DNA of 64,000 bases from Mesorhizobium sp. B2-4-3 (GTDB taxonomy: Bacteria; Pseudomonadota; Alphaproteobacteria; Rhizobiales; Rhizobiaceae), in contig NZ_VFVL01000032.1 of the NCBI RefSeq assembly GCF_006442815.1, forward strand, positions 1 through 64,000, read 5' to 3'. The notes under the pieces were generated by a model, which did not search any database, was not told the origin of the DNA, and was given only the letters and a program-made list of their open reading frames with translations. The position numbers and the translations under genes are program-made. Shown one piece after another: positions 49,716-58,318 of the stretch (position 1 is the stretch's first letter; every line of letters begins with the position of its first letter).

Positions 49716-52058
49716 ATGCGAACCCTAATTTGTCTATTGCTGTTTGTGCTGCTCTGCGGGGCACCAGGTTTCGCCCAGCCGGCAGCGCAGGGGAGTCCCA
49801 AGCCCGGCGAGCCGAGCGCGGATGTCCAAGCGCTCATCACCATCCTGGAAAATGACCAGGCGCGGCAGCGCCTGATCGACAAGCTGCGCGCCACAGCAAC
49901 GGAAGACCACCAGGCGTCCGCCGAGGCCGCGCCTGAGACGACGATTGCACAGGAGGTCGCTGCATATACGAAGGACGCGGCCGAGAGCGCTTCCGGCCTG
50001 ATCAAGACGACCGCTTCCCTCGTCGAGAGAATTGCCGGCGTCTTTTCCGGGGGCGTCTCGGTGGATGTGCAGAGCCTTTGGAACGCTGTACGCAACAGCG
50101 CCCTTGTCGTGGTCCTTACCTTCGCCGTCTACTTCGCGTTACGGCTTGCCTTTCGACGCTTCCAGCGCACTATCGCCAATGCAGCGACACGCAGGGGCCG
50201 GTTCGAGCGGCTCGGCTTCATAGGATTGTCCGCGCTGGTCGACGCGCTCACCGTGCTCGCGGCCTGGGCGATCGGTTCGGTGTCCTCGCTCTCCGCATTC
50301 GTTATCGACCAGGCAGGCCAGGCGGAGATGAATCGTGCGCTGTTCCTGAACGCCTTTCTGGCCATCGAGCTCATCAAGGTCGTTGGGCGTACGCTGTTTG
50401 CCCCGAGATGGTCGGCGCTGCGCATCTGGACATTGAGCGATACAACGGCGGCATACTGGTTTTTCTGGCTGAGCCGCTTCGTCAGCGTGGTCGGCTATAC
50501 GATGTTCTTCCTCGCGCCGATCGTTGCGGCCAACGTCTCGGACGACGCCGCGCAAGCGGTCCGCGTGGTTGTGATGTTTGCGGCGCTCGTGCTGGCACTG
50601 ATCGTCATCCTGCAGAATCGTGAGCCGGCGCGGCGATGGCTGCTGCGCCGCAGCGAGACCCGTCGAACCGATATTCTGGGCAGGTTCCTGGCCGGTCTCG
50701 CCAGGATCTGGCATGTGGTGGCGATCGGTTACCTGGTCCTCGTCTTTGTTTTGTGGCTCGCGGCTCCTGCAACGGCGATGCCGTTCGTCCTCACGGCCAC
50801 CGTCCAGTCGCTCATCGCTATAGCCATAGGTATGTTGCTGACAGCCCTCGTCGCGCGGGTCGCCGGAGCCGGGATAAGCCTACCCACCGAGGTCAGCGAG
50901 CGGCTTCCGTTGCTCGAGCGGCGCCTCAATGCCTTCGTTCCCAATGTGCTCAGGATGGTTCGCGTCCTGGTTGCCGCGATTGTGTTGCTGGTCATCGCCC
51001 AATTCTGGCGGGCGGCAAACGTTGTCGGGTGGCTGTCGAGCGAAGTCGGCCAGCGCTTCGCCGTGTCGATCGTTTCCGCGATCCTCATACTGGTGGCTGG
51101 CGGCCTGATCTATCTCGCCGTCCAGTCGTGGGTGGAATATCGCCTCAATCCGAATTACGGCCATGTCCCGTCGCCGCGAGAACGGACTCTTCTGTCCCTG
51201 TTCCGCAACGCCTTCGTGGTTGCGCTTGGCGTCCTCATTGTCATGCTGGTCCTGTCCGAATTCGGCGTAAACATCGGTCCATTGCTTGCCGGCGCCGGCG
51301 TCGTCGGCCTTGCTGTCGGCTTCGGGGCGCAAAAACTCGTGCAGGACATCATCACCGGCGCCTTCATACAGTTCGAGAACGCGATGAATGAGGGCGATGT
51401 GGTAACGGCAGGAGGGGTCACCGGCACCGTTGAGCGGCTGACGATCCGCTCTGTGTCGCTACGCTCGCTCGACGGCGCTTACCATCTCATTCCGTTCTCG
51501 TCCGTCGAGGCGGTGACGAACTTCGTGAAGAACTTCAGCTATCATGTCGCGTCGATCGGCGTGGACTATGGCGCGAGCATACCCGAGGTGAAGCAGGCAA
51601 TGCAGGACGCCTTCGAGAAATTGAAGGAGGCCGGGTTCGCGGGCGACATCATTGGCAATCTCGAGATGCATGGCGTGACCGAATTCGCCGACTCCGCCGT
51701 CGTGGTTCGGGCCCGCATCAAGACCAGGCCCGGGAAACATTTCGCGCTGGGTCGCGCCTACAATGAGGTCATCAAGGAGATTTTCGACGAGCGCGGCATC
51801 GAGATCCCCTTCCCTCATGTCCAGTTCTACATGGGCGGCGAAGACAAGCCCGGCAAGTCGCCGCCGCCGCGCGCCCAGCCGCGCCGTCCCGGACCAAGGC
51901 CGACAACGGGAAAAACTGGCCGAGGGAAAGCCGGGCGCGCCGCGGCGGCCGGCGCCGCGTCAACCAAGTCGGCCAAACGCCGGCGCAAGACCAGGGTTAC
52001 CCAGGACGGTCCGCCTGATGAGGGGCACGACGCGCCCGGCCAAGCCGAGGGTTCCTAG
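49716..52058 (+). CDS. MscS-family mechanosensitive channel (YbiO-like)
   Basis: A 780-residue protein: signal-like N-terminus (MRTLICLLLFVLLCGAPGFA), several transmembrane helices, and a C-terminal MscS core with the pore-lining TM3 as GPLLAGAGVVGLAVGFGAQK near residue 530 and QFENAMNEGDVV after it. Size and motifs suit the YbiO/MscM-like group. It opens under osmotic downshock. The last ~75 residues are a basic Pro/Arg/Lys-rich tail (KSAKRRRKTR), unusual for the family. ATG 49716 has AAGG upstream. Confidence 0.9.
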   Translation: MRTLICLLLFVLLCGAPGFAQPAAQGSPKPGEPSADVQALITILENDQARQRLIDKLRATATEDHQASAEAAPETTIAQEVAAYTKDAAESASGLIKTTASLVERIAGVFSGGVSVDVQSLWNAVRNSALVVVLTFAVYFALRLAFRRFQRTIANAATRRGRFERLGFIGLSALVDALTVLAAWAIGSVSSLSAFVIDQAGQAEMNRALFLNAFLAIELIKVVGRTLFAPRWSALRIWTLSDTTAAYWFFWLSRFVSVVGYTMFFLAPIVAANVSDDAAQAVRVVVMFAALVLALIVILQNREPARRWLLRRSETRRTDILGRFLAGLARIWHVVAIGYLVLVFVLWLAAPATAMPFVLTATVQSLIAIAIGMLLTALVARVAGAGISLPTEVSERLPLLERRLNAFVPNVLRMVRVLVAAIVLLVIAQFWRAANVVGWLSSEVGQRFAVSIVSAILILVAGGLIYLAVQSWVEYRLNPNYGHVPSPRERTLLSLFRNAFVVALGVLIVMLVLSEFGVNIGPLLAGAGVVGLAVGFGAQKLVQDIITGAFIQFENAMNEGDVVTAGGVTGTVERLTIRSVSLRSLDGAYHLIPFSSVEAVTNFVKNFSYHVASIGVDYGASIPEVKQAMQDAFEKLKEAGFAGDIIGNLEMHGVTEFADSAVVVRARIKTRPGKHFALGRAYNEVIKEIFDERGIEIPFPHVQFYMGGEDKPGKSPPPRAQPRRPGPRPTTGKTGRGKAGRAAAAGAASTKSAKRRRKTRVTQDGPPDEGHDAPGQAEGS

Positions 52059-52990
52059 AGCCGTTTCCGGTGGTCGGCGAGCACTTCGTCTATCACCCGC
52101 CAAGATTTTTCGGCCTCGGCCTGGTTGGCGTCGTGGCCAGCAACGGTGATCAGCGCCTTCCACAGCGTCCAGCCGCAGCCGCGCGCCCAAGTGGCGTCGT
52201 CGACGTCGATGCGGGTGCGGAACGCCTGGCGGCTTTCGCCTTCGAAGAACGTCCAGGCGATCGCCAAGTCGCAGGACGGGTCGCCGACGCCGGAGGTGCC
52301 GAAATCGATGACGGCGCTCAAGCTGCCGTCCTGGACCAGAAGATTGCCCGAGGCGACGTCGCCATGGAACCAGACCGGGGGATCCTGCCAGGCGGCGGCG
52401 AGTGCCGCGTCCCACACGGCGGTTGCGGCTTGGGTGTCGATCCGGCCTTCGAGCGCAGCGGTGGCTTGCCTCGCCTCGTCGTCATAGACGCTCAGTGGCC
52501 CGCCGCGGTGGAAATTGTGCTGGCCGGGCGCGGGCCCGTCCGTCGGGTCGATGCCCCTCAATGCGACAAGGAAATCGGCGAGCGCCACGGCAAACGCACC
52601 GAGATCGCCTATGCGTGCATTCTTCGCCGTCTCCCCCTCGATCCAGCGATAGACGGACCAATGCCAGGGATATCCCGCCGCCGGCTCGCCCATGGCGAGC
52701 GGCGTTGGAATGGGCAACGGCAGGAGCTGCGCGAGCCTCGGCAGCCAGCGATGCTCCTTCTCGACCTGCAGCGAATAGGGTGCCGCGCTCGGCAGCCTGA
52801 CCGTCATCTCGTCGCCGAGATGGAAGGTGCGATTGTCCCAGCCGCCGAAAGCGACCGGGCTGACCGGCAGATTCCGCCATTGCGGAAACTGCGCATCGAC
52901 CAGCCGGCGCACGAGATCGATATCGATGGTCGGTTGCGGATCATCATGTCGTCGTCCCAAAGCCGCTTCGCGCTTTTGGGCGACAAGCAT
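52055..52990 (-). CDS. Aminoglycoside-phosphotransferase-like kinase
   Basis: A 311-residue protein-kinase-like phosphotransferase. The catalytic Brenner motif reads WFHGDVASGNLL near residue 208, and the metal-binding Asp is in VIDFGTSGVGDPSCDLA near 230. The substrate could be an aminoglycoside, a homoserine-like compound or a sugar. The first ~19 codons (MLVAQKREAALG ...) are encoded by a palindromic repeat, and ATG 52990 overlaps the era stop codon. No better in-frame start is seen before the conserved VRRLVDAQF. The stop overlaps the MscS gene by four bases. Confidence 0.88.
   Translation of the reverse strand: MLVAQKREAALGRRHDDPQPTIDIDLVRRLVDAQFPQWRNLPVSPVAFGGWDNRTFHLGDEMTVRLPSAAPYSLQVEKEHRWLPRLAQLLPLPIPTPLAMGEPAAGYPWHWSVYRWIEGETAKNARIGDLGAFAVALADFLVALRGIDPTDGPAPGQHNFHRGGPLSVYDDEARQATAALEGRIDTQAATAVWDAALAAAWQDPPVWFHGDVASGNLLVQDGSLSAVIDFGTSGVGDPSCDLAIAWTFFEGESRQAFRTRIDVDDATWARGCGWTLWKALITVAGHDANQAEAEKSWRVIDEVLADHRKRL
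52945..52990. repeat. CATGTCG-type palindromic element, copy C (coding)
   Basis: CATGTCG (52945-52951) / CGACAAG (52981-52987), with inner CCCAAAG / CTTTTGGG and a one-base bulge. Its right edge forms the TAA of era and the ATG of the phosphotransferase gene. Compared with copy B it keeps the open frame through the element, so the repeat is translated. Confidence 0.82.
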
Positions 52991-53910
52991 TAATGGGGAA
53001 ACTCCAGCCCCATCTCGCGGTAGCGCTCGGGGTCATCGCCCCAATTCTCGCGCACCTTCACGAACAGGAAGAGATGCACCTTCTGCTCGAGGATGCCGGC
53101 GATTTCCATCCGCGCGGCCTGGCCAATGGCGCGGATCGTCTCGCCCTTGTGGCCGAGCACGATCTTCTTCTGGCTGTCGCGTTCGACATAGATGACCTGC
53201 TCGATGCGCACCGAGCCGTCCTTCTTCTCTTCCCATTTCTCGGTTTCGATATGCGAGGAATAGGGAAGCTCCTGATGGAGCCTGAGATAAAGCTTCTCGC
53301 GCGTAATCTCGGCCGCGAGCTGGCGCATCGGCAGGTCCGAGATCTGGTCTTCCGGATAGTACCAGGGGCCCAAGGGAAGCGTCTCGGCGAGATAGTCGAG
53401 CAGGTCCTTGCAGCCGGAGCCGGTCAGCGCGGAGACCATGAAGGTGCGCTTGAACGGCACGCGTTCGTTCGCGGTCGCGGCCAGCGCAAGAAGCGTTTCC
53501 GGCTTGACGCGGTCGACCTTGTTGAGAACCAGAAGCATCGGCTGCCTGACGTCCTTCAGCCGGTCGAGGATGGCATCGGCATCGCCCCTGATGCCGCGCT
53601 CGGCGTCGATCAGCAGCACCACGATATCGGCATCCTTGGCGCCGCCCCAGGCGGTGGTCACCATCGCCGTGTCCAGCCGCCGCTTCGGCTTGAAGATGCC
53701 CGGCGTGTCGACGAAGACGATCTGCGCGTTGTCATGCGTGGCGATGCCGCGCACGATGGCGCGGGTGGTCTGCACCTTGTGGGTGACGATCGACACCTTG
53801 GCGCCGACAAGCTGGTTGACCAGCGTCGACTTGCCGGCATTGGGCGCGCCGATCAGCGCTACGAAACCGGAGCGGGTCGCGGGGTCGTGAGTGGTTTCCG
53901 TTTCTGTCAT
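52990..53910 (-). CDS. era: GTPase Era
   Basis: A 306-residue Era with an N-terminal GTPase domain (GAPNAGKST at about residue 25, switch region VQTTRAIVRG, DTPG at about 68, NKVD at about 130) and a C-terminal KH domain (GHKGETIRAIGQAAR). It binds the 3' end of 16S rRNA and checks small-subunit maturation. ATG 53910 overlaps the rnc stop by four bases. The stop codon is inside a palindromic repeat. Confidence 0.97.
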   Translation of the reverse strand: MTETETTHDPATRSGFVALIGAPNAGKSTLVNQLVGAKVSIVTHKVQTTRAIVRGIATHDNAQIVFVDTPGIFKPKRRLDTAMVTTAWGGAKDADIVVLLIDAERGIRGDADAILDRLKDVRQPMLLVLNKVDRVKPETLLALAATANERVPFKRTFMVSALTGSGCKDLLDYLAETLPLGPWYYPEDQISDLPMRQLAAEITREKLYLRLHQELPYSSHIETEKWEEKKDGSVRIEQVIYVERDSQKKIVLGHKGETIRAIGQAARMEIAGILEQKVHLFLFVKVRENWGDDPERYREMGLEFPH

Positions 53911-54623
53911 GCGGCGCTCCATACCCCTTCGCGCAGCAAAAGAGTAGCCGCCGCGGCCTGCTCGGCCTCGCGCTTGGAGCGGCCGCTGCCGACGGCGGGC
54001 GCGAAAGAGCCGACTTTTACGCTGACCGTGAACACCGGGTCGTGGTCCGGTCCGTCACGGCCGTCGATATGGTAGGCCGGCACGGCGCCGGCCGCCGCCT
54101 GATGCGCCCATTCCTGCAATTCGGTCTTGGCGTCACGGCGGGCGGCGCCCATCGCCTGCGAGCGGGGCTGCCAGTAGCGGTGGATGAACGCGCGCGCCGC
54201 GTCCATCCCGCCGTCGAGATAGAGCACGGCGATCAGCGATTCCAGCGCATCGGCGCGCAGATTGGTGCGCTTGCGTCCCTCGAGATTACGCACATCGGAA
54301 CCGGCGCGCACCAGTTCCGGCAGGCCGATCTGTTCGGAGATTTCCGAGAGCGCCTCGGCATTGACCAGCGCGTTGAGACGCAGCGAAAGCTCGCCTTCGG
54401 CGGCATCGGGAAAGGAGGCGAGCAGCATGTCGGCCACGACAAGGCCAAGAACGCGGTCGCCCAGGAATTCGAAACGCTCATAGTCGACGCCGGCATGGGT
54501 CGACCGGGCGCTGGCATGGGTCAGCGCCCGCTGCAGGCGCTGGCGGTCGGCGAAGACATGGCCGGTGCGCTCGACAAGCGCTTCGGCGAGGGCATCGGCG
54601 GTCAAACGCTTGCTGGCCGCCAT
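53907..54623 (-). CDS. rnc: Ribonuclease III
   Basis: A 238-residue double-strand-specific RNase. The catalytic domain has the signature ERFEFLGDRVLGLVVAD near residues 45-61 and a C-terminal double-strand RNA binding domain. It processes rRNA and some mRNAs. It sits four bases after lepB and overlaps era by four, a classical lepB-rnc-era order. Confidence 0.96.
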   Translation of the reverse strand: MAASKRLTADALAEALVERTGHVFADRQRLQRALTHASARSTHAGVDYERFEFLGDRVLGLVVADMLLASFPDAAEGELSLRLNALVNAEALSEISEQIGLPELVRAGSDVRNLEGRKRTNLRADALESLIAVLYLDGGMDAARAFIHRYWQPRSQAMGAARRDAKTELQEWAHQAAAGAVPAYHIDGRDGPDHDPVFTVSVKVGSFAPAVGSGRSKREAEQAAAATLLLREGVWSAA

Positions 54624-54627
54624 CGCT

Positions 54628-55377
54628 CTAGTGGACGAAATGGAACAGGCGCCCGGCGCGCATCAGCGACGGCCACTTCCAGATCTCGAGCGGGCTCGCC
54701 TTGCCGGCGATCGAGAAGAAGATGAGGTTGGCGCGGCCGACAAGGTTCTCGGCCGGCACAAAGCCGACGGCGAAGCGGCTGTCGGAGGAATTGTCGCGAT
54801 TGTCGCCCATCATGAAATAGTGCCCGGCCGGCACGACGAATTCGCGCGTGTTGTCGCCGATCGAATCGGAATTGATGTCGAGCGTGTCGTAACTGACGCC
54901 GTTCGGCAGCGTTTCGCGGTAGACATCGATCGGCCGGTTTTCCTCGGTGACATCGGGGTTGTCGATCTGGCCGGTCTTCACGCGCGGCACGCCGACGTCA
55001 TTGATGAAAAGCTGGCCGTCCTTCACCTGGATCTTGTCGCCGGGCAGACCGACGACGCGCTTGATGTAGTCGACCGACGGATCCGGCGGGAACTTGAACA
55101 CCACCACGTCGCCGCGCTTGGGCTCGGAACCCCAGATGCGACCCGAGAAGAGATCGGGACCGAAGGGCAACGAGTAACGCGAATAGCCATAGGCCCATTT
55201 GGTGACGAAGAGATAGTCGCCTTCGAGCAGCGTCGGCCGCATAGAGCCGGACGGAATGGAGAAAGGCTGGAAGAGCAGCGTGCGGATGACGAGCGCGAGC
55301 AACAGAGCCTGGATGATGACGGAAAAGGTCTCACCAAGCCCGCCGGATTTCTTCTGCGATTTTTCAGCCACGCTCAT
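54628..55377 (-). CDS. lepB: Signal peptidase I
   Basis: A 249-residue inner-membrane protease. The N-terminal hydrophobic anchor is followed by the nucleophile in FSIPSGSMRPTL near residue 42 and the general base Lys in DYIKRVVGLPGDK near residue 103; a membrane-proximal GDNRDNSSDSR closes the fold. It removes Sec and Tat signal peptides. It precedes rnc by four bases. Confidence 0.97.
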   Translation of the reverse strand: MSVAEKSQKKSGGLGETFSVIIQALLLALVIRTLLFQPFSIPSGSMRPTLLEGDYLFVTKWAYGYSRYSLPFGPDLFSGRIWGSEPKRGDVVVFKFPPDPSVDYIKRVVGLPGDKIQVKDGQLFINDVGVPRVKTGQIDNPDVTEENRPIDVYRETLPNGVSYDTLDINSDSIGDNTREFVVPAGHYFMMGDNRDNSSDSRFAVGFVPAENLVGRANLIFFSIAGKASPLEIWKWPSLMRAGRLFHFVH

Positions 55378-55456
55378 GTCGTCCTCGATTGTGCGATGTT
55401 GGTATAGAGTCTCGGCGGGCGCTGGGCAACGTCATGCCGCTCGTGGTCAGATGGAA

Positions 55457-55870
55457 TCAATGTGGCGCTTGTTCGGCGGGCACCGCCTCGATGATCACAA
55501 AGGCTTGAGCAAGCGGAAAATCGTCGGTGATGGTGAGATGGATCAGCGCGCGATGGCCTTTCGGCAGGATTTTCTCCAGCCTGGCCGCGGCGCCGCCGGT
55601 CAGCGCCATGGTAGGCGCGCCGCTCGGCAGGTTGACCACGCCCATGTCGCGCCAGAACACGCCCTCGGCCATGCCGGTGCCCAACGCCTTGGCGCAGGCC
55701 TCCTTGGCGGCGAAGCGCTTGGCATAGGAAGCAGCGCGGGCGGCACGCTTTTCCGACTTGGCCTGCTCGACCTCGGTATAGATGCGCTGGACGAAGCGCC
55801 GGCCATGCCGCTCCAGCGATTTTTCGATGCGTCTGATGTCGATCAGGTCGCTGCCGATGCCGATGATCAT
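55457..55870 (-). CDS. acpS: Holo-acyl carrier protein synthase
   Basis: A 137-residue phosphopantetheinyl transferase, starting MIIGIGSDLIDIRRIEKSL with the metal Asp8 of GSDLI and the motif FAAKEACAKALGTGM near residue 52. It transfers 4'-phosphopantetheine from CoA to acyl carrier protein. The DUF2062 stop overlaps its start by four bases. A 79-base gap separates it from lepB. Confidence 0.96.
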   Translation of the reverse strand: MIIGIGSDLIDIRRIEKSLERHGRRFVQRIYTEVEQAKSEKRAARAASYAKRFAAKEACAKALGTGMAEGVFWRDMGVVNLPSGAPTMALTGGAAARLEKILPKGHRALIHLTITDDFPLAQAFVIIEAVPAEQAPH

Positions 55871-56454
55871 TCCGCCGGCACTTCCCGTCCGCCCTGCCGC
55901 GATTTCTTCTCGGCGCGCTCGGCCATGCGCTTCCTGCGCTGCTCGCGAAACACGGTCATGCCCCAGCGGGTGATGGCGTAGAACACGAGCCCGAAGACGA
56001 GGCCGAGCGGCACCGCGCCGATCAGCATCGGCTCAAGAACGGGATGCCAGAGCTTCGCGAAGGAGAGCTTGTGCATCATTTCGCCCAGATGCTCGGGCGG
56101 GCCGTGCTTCGGCAGGTGCTCATGCAGGAGCAGTTTGCCGGTCTCCCACGACGCGCCCCACAAAAGCGGGAAGGTCAGCGGATTGCCGAAGAACACGGCG
56201 CCAAGTGCTGCCGCGACGAGATTGCCGGCGATGATCCAGCACAAAACGGCGGCGACGATGAAATGGAAGCCAAGCGGGAAGAAGGAGGCGAAAACGCCCG
56301 CGGCGACGCCGGCGGCGACGGAATGCGGCGTCGCCTTCAGCCGCAGGATGCGTTTGGAGAAATACTGCACGGAACGCGAGAACGAGCGGCGCGGCCAAAG
56401 ATAAGTACGCACCTGTTCCAGGAGGCCATCAGGCTCTCGGCGTCGAAAAAGCAC
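55867..56454 (-). CDS. DUF2062 membrane protein
   Basis: A 195-residue protein of the DUF2062 family (conserved LKATPHSVAAGVAAGVFASF, then GNPLTFPLLWGASW), with three to four hydrophobic helices. The function is unknown; the gene is commonly found next to acpS in rhizobia. GTG 56454 is taken as start since MLFRRREP begins the family region; the longer frame upstream has no homology. Confidence 0.87.
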   Translation of the reverse strand: MLFRRREPDGLLEQVRTYLWPRRSFSRSVQYFSKRILRLKATPHSVAAGVAAGVFASFFPLGFHFIVAAVLCWIIAGNLVAAALGAVFFGNPLTFPLLWGASWETGKLLLHEHLPKHGPPEHLGEMMHKLSFAKLWHPVLEPMLIGAVPLGLVFGLVFYAITRWGMTVFREQRRKRMAERAEKKSRQGGREVPAE

Positions 56455-56665
56455 TCTGTTCCAGTTCCCGGTCCAACACGCGCTGCCCCTGCCCACCGGG
56501 TCGCGCCGACATATCTTGCGCTTCGATGGCGCAGAAAGGCAACAAGCTTTGATATAGCGACGACCGGGCCGCGCAACAACGAACGCCGCCGCGATGGTCT
56601 GCCGCAGGCTGTAACAACAGCGTCATTCTGGCGAAACTGAGGAAAACAACCGGGATACGGAGCCG

Positions 56666-57178
56666 ATGATCACCATTCGACCGGCGCGGGCCGCGGACGC
56701 CAAGGCATTGCCGGCTATCGAACAATCGGCCGGGGAAGCGTTCCGCGCCATCGCGGAGCTGGCGTGGCTCGCCGACGGCGACAATGTCAGCGTCGAGCGG
56801 CACCGCGCGCTGATCGCTGCGGGCGCATGCTGGATTGCCGACGAGAAAGACCGGCCAGTCGGCTTCCTGAGCGCCGGGATCGAGGCCGATGCGCTGCATA
56901 TCTGGGAGTTGGACGTGCGCCTCGACCGACAGGGCCAGGGCATCGGCCGCGCCCTGCTCGAACGGGCGGTCGCGGACGCCGGGCGGCGCGGACTGGCAGG
57001 GGTGACGCTGACCACGTTTCGCGCCGTCCCCTGGAACGCGCCCTTCTATCAGCGGTGCGGATTTCGCATCCTGGAAGGCGCCGAGGTCGACAGACGGCTG
57101 GCCGATCTGCTCAGCGACGAGGCCGATCACGGCATGGCTTTGGACCAGCGCTGCGCCATGCGGCTCGATCTCAGGTGA
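56666..57178 (+). CDS. GNAT-family N-acetyltransferase
   Basis: A 170-residue GNAT protein (MITIRPARAADAKALPAI). The acetyl-CoA loop appears as RQGQGIGRALLE near residue 92 and NAPFYQRCGF near 128. The acceptor is unknown. It is transcribed opposite to the housekeeping operon and overlaps the convergent VOC gene by eight bases. Confidence 0.9.
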   Translation: MITIRPARAADAKALPAIEQSAGEAFRAIAELAWLADGDNVSVERHRALIAAGACWIADEKDRPVGFLSAGIEADALHIWELDVRLDRQGQGIGRALLERAVADAGRRGLAGVTLTTFRAVPWNAPFYQRCGFRILEGAEVDRRLADLLSDEADHGMALDQRCAMRLDLR

Positions 57179-57554
57179 GCCGATACTCGCTGACCTCGAC
57201 CAGATTATCGTCTGGATCGCGGAAATAGACCGACATCATCGGGCCGCGCGCGCCGGTGCGTAAGACCGGGCCGACTTCGATCGCCACGCCATTGGCTTCC
57301 AGGCTGGCCTGGATCTCGGCAAGCGGCACTGCCGCCACGAGGCAGAAATCGCCGGAACCCGACGTCGGCGCCTTCGCCTTCGGCTCGAACGTGCGGCCGA
57401 CTTCGTGCAGGTTGATTTTCTGCGCGCCGAACAGAAGCGCGGTCGGCCGGTTCGGTTCATCCAGGCGCCGCATGCCGAGCACCCGCTGGTAGAAATCGCA
57501 GGTCGCTTCCAGCGAGCGGACCGTCAGCACGAAATGGTCGATGCCGGCGATCAT
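57171..57554 (-). CDS. VOC-family protein
   Basis: A 127-residue VOC-fold protein (MIAGIDHFVLTVRSLEATCDFY; YFRDPDDNLVEVSEY near the end). It resembles glyoxalase/dioxygenase or virulence-type VOC proteins, substrate unknown. It lies between pyrE and the GNAT gene, 75 bases after pyrE on the same strand. Confidence 0.88.
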   Translation of the reverse strand: MIAGIDHFVLTVRSLEATCDFYQRVLGMRRLDEPNRPTALLFGAQKINLHEVGRTFEPKAKAPTSGSGDFCLVAAVPLAEIQASLEANGVAIEVGPVLRTGARGPMMSVYFRDPDDNLVEVSEYRLT

Positions 57555-57629
57555 TGCCGCCTCGGCGCGCGTCTCCGGGAAAGAGATTCAAGCGATGCGC
57601 TCAAGTGCTTGTTTTCATACATTGCGATG

Positions 57630-58208
57630 TCAGATGTTGCGGCTTCCCGGCTTAACGGCGGGAATGGCGGCGAGTTCCGGCGGCAGGCGGTCGGCGGGAT
57701 AGGCCGGCACCTCGTATTCGGCAAGCGCGATCAGCGGCACGCCGACATCGGTCTTACCGGCCGAGCGGTCGATGATGCAGGCGGCCGCCACCACTTCCGC
57801 GCCGATCTCGCGCAGGCAATCGATGGTCTCGCGGATCGACAGGCCCGTGGTGACGATGTCCTCGACGATGACGACGCGCGAGCCTTCGGCAATCTCGAAG
57901 CGGCGGAGCCGGAACTCGCCTCCTTCCCGCTCGACCCAGATCGCCGGCGCGCCGAGATGACGCGAGGTCTCATAGGCCGGGATCAGGCCGCCGATCGCCG
58001 GGCCGACGACATAGTCGATCCTGCCCGCCACCGCTTTCCGGATTTTCTCGGCCAGCGCCTTGCACAGGCGCTCGGTCTTGTCGGCATGCATGAAGACCCG
58101 CGCCTTCTGCAGGAAGACCGGACTGCGCAGGCCGGACGTCAGGATGAAATGACCTTCGAGAACGGCGCCGGCCTCACGGAAAATGCCCAGCACTTCGTCG
58201 GTGTTCAT
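57630..58208 (-). CDS. pyrE: Orotate phosphoribosyltransferase
   Basis: A 192-residue enzyme of pyrimidine synthesis that joins orotate and PRPP. The PRPP loop appears as VVIVEDIVTTGLSIRETI near residue 113. ATG 58208 has GGAG upstream; the longer upstream frame comes from the tandem-repeat DNA at 58231-58318. It follows rsh, from which that repeat separates it. Confidence 0.95.
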   Translation of the reverse strand: MNTDEVLGIFREAGAVLEGHFILTSGLRSPVFLQKARVFMHADKTERLCKALAEKIRKAVAGRIDYVVGPAIGGLIPAYETSRHLGAPAIWVEREGGEFRLRRFEIAEGSRVVIVEDIVTTGLSIRETIDCLREIGAEVVAAACIIDRSAGKTDVGVPLIALAEYEVPAYPADRLPPELAAIPAVKPGSRNI

Positions 58209-58230
58209 TGTTCGCTCCATATCCATGGCG

Positions 58231-58318
58231 AGTGGTGAATGGTGAATGGTGAATGGTGAATGGTAGTGAGAGCGCCTTCTTTCACTATTCACTATTCACT
58301 ATTCACTATTCATCCATT
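58231..58318. repeat. Inverted arms built from 7-bp tandem repeats
   Basis: The left arm has about four copies of GAATGGT (58237-58264). The right arm has about four copies of CACTATT (58283-58310). The arms are complementary except at one position per unit, where G faces T; in RNA these would be G-U pairs. It begins at the rsh stop codon and lies before pyrE, so it could form a long hairpin between the two genes. Confidence 0.8.
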
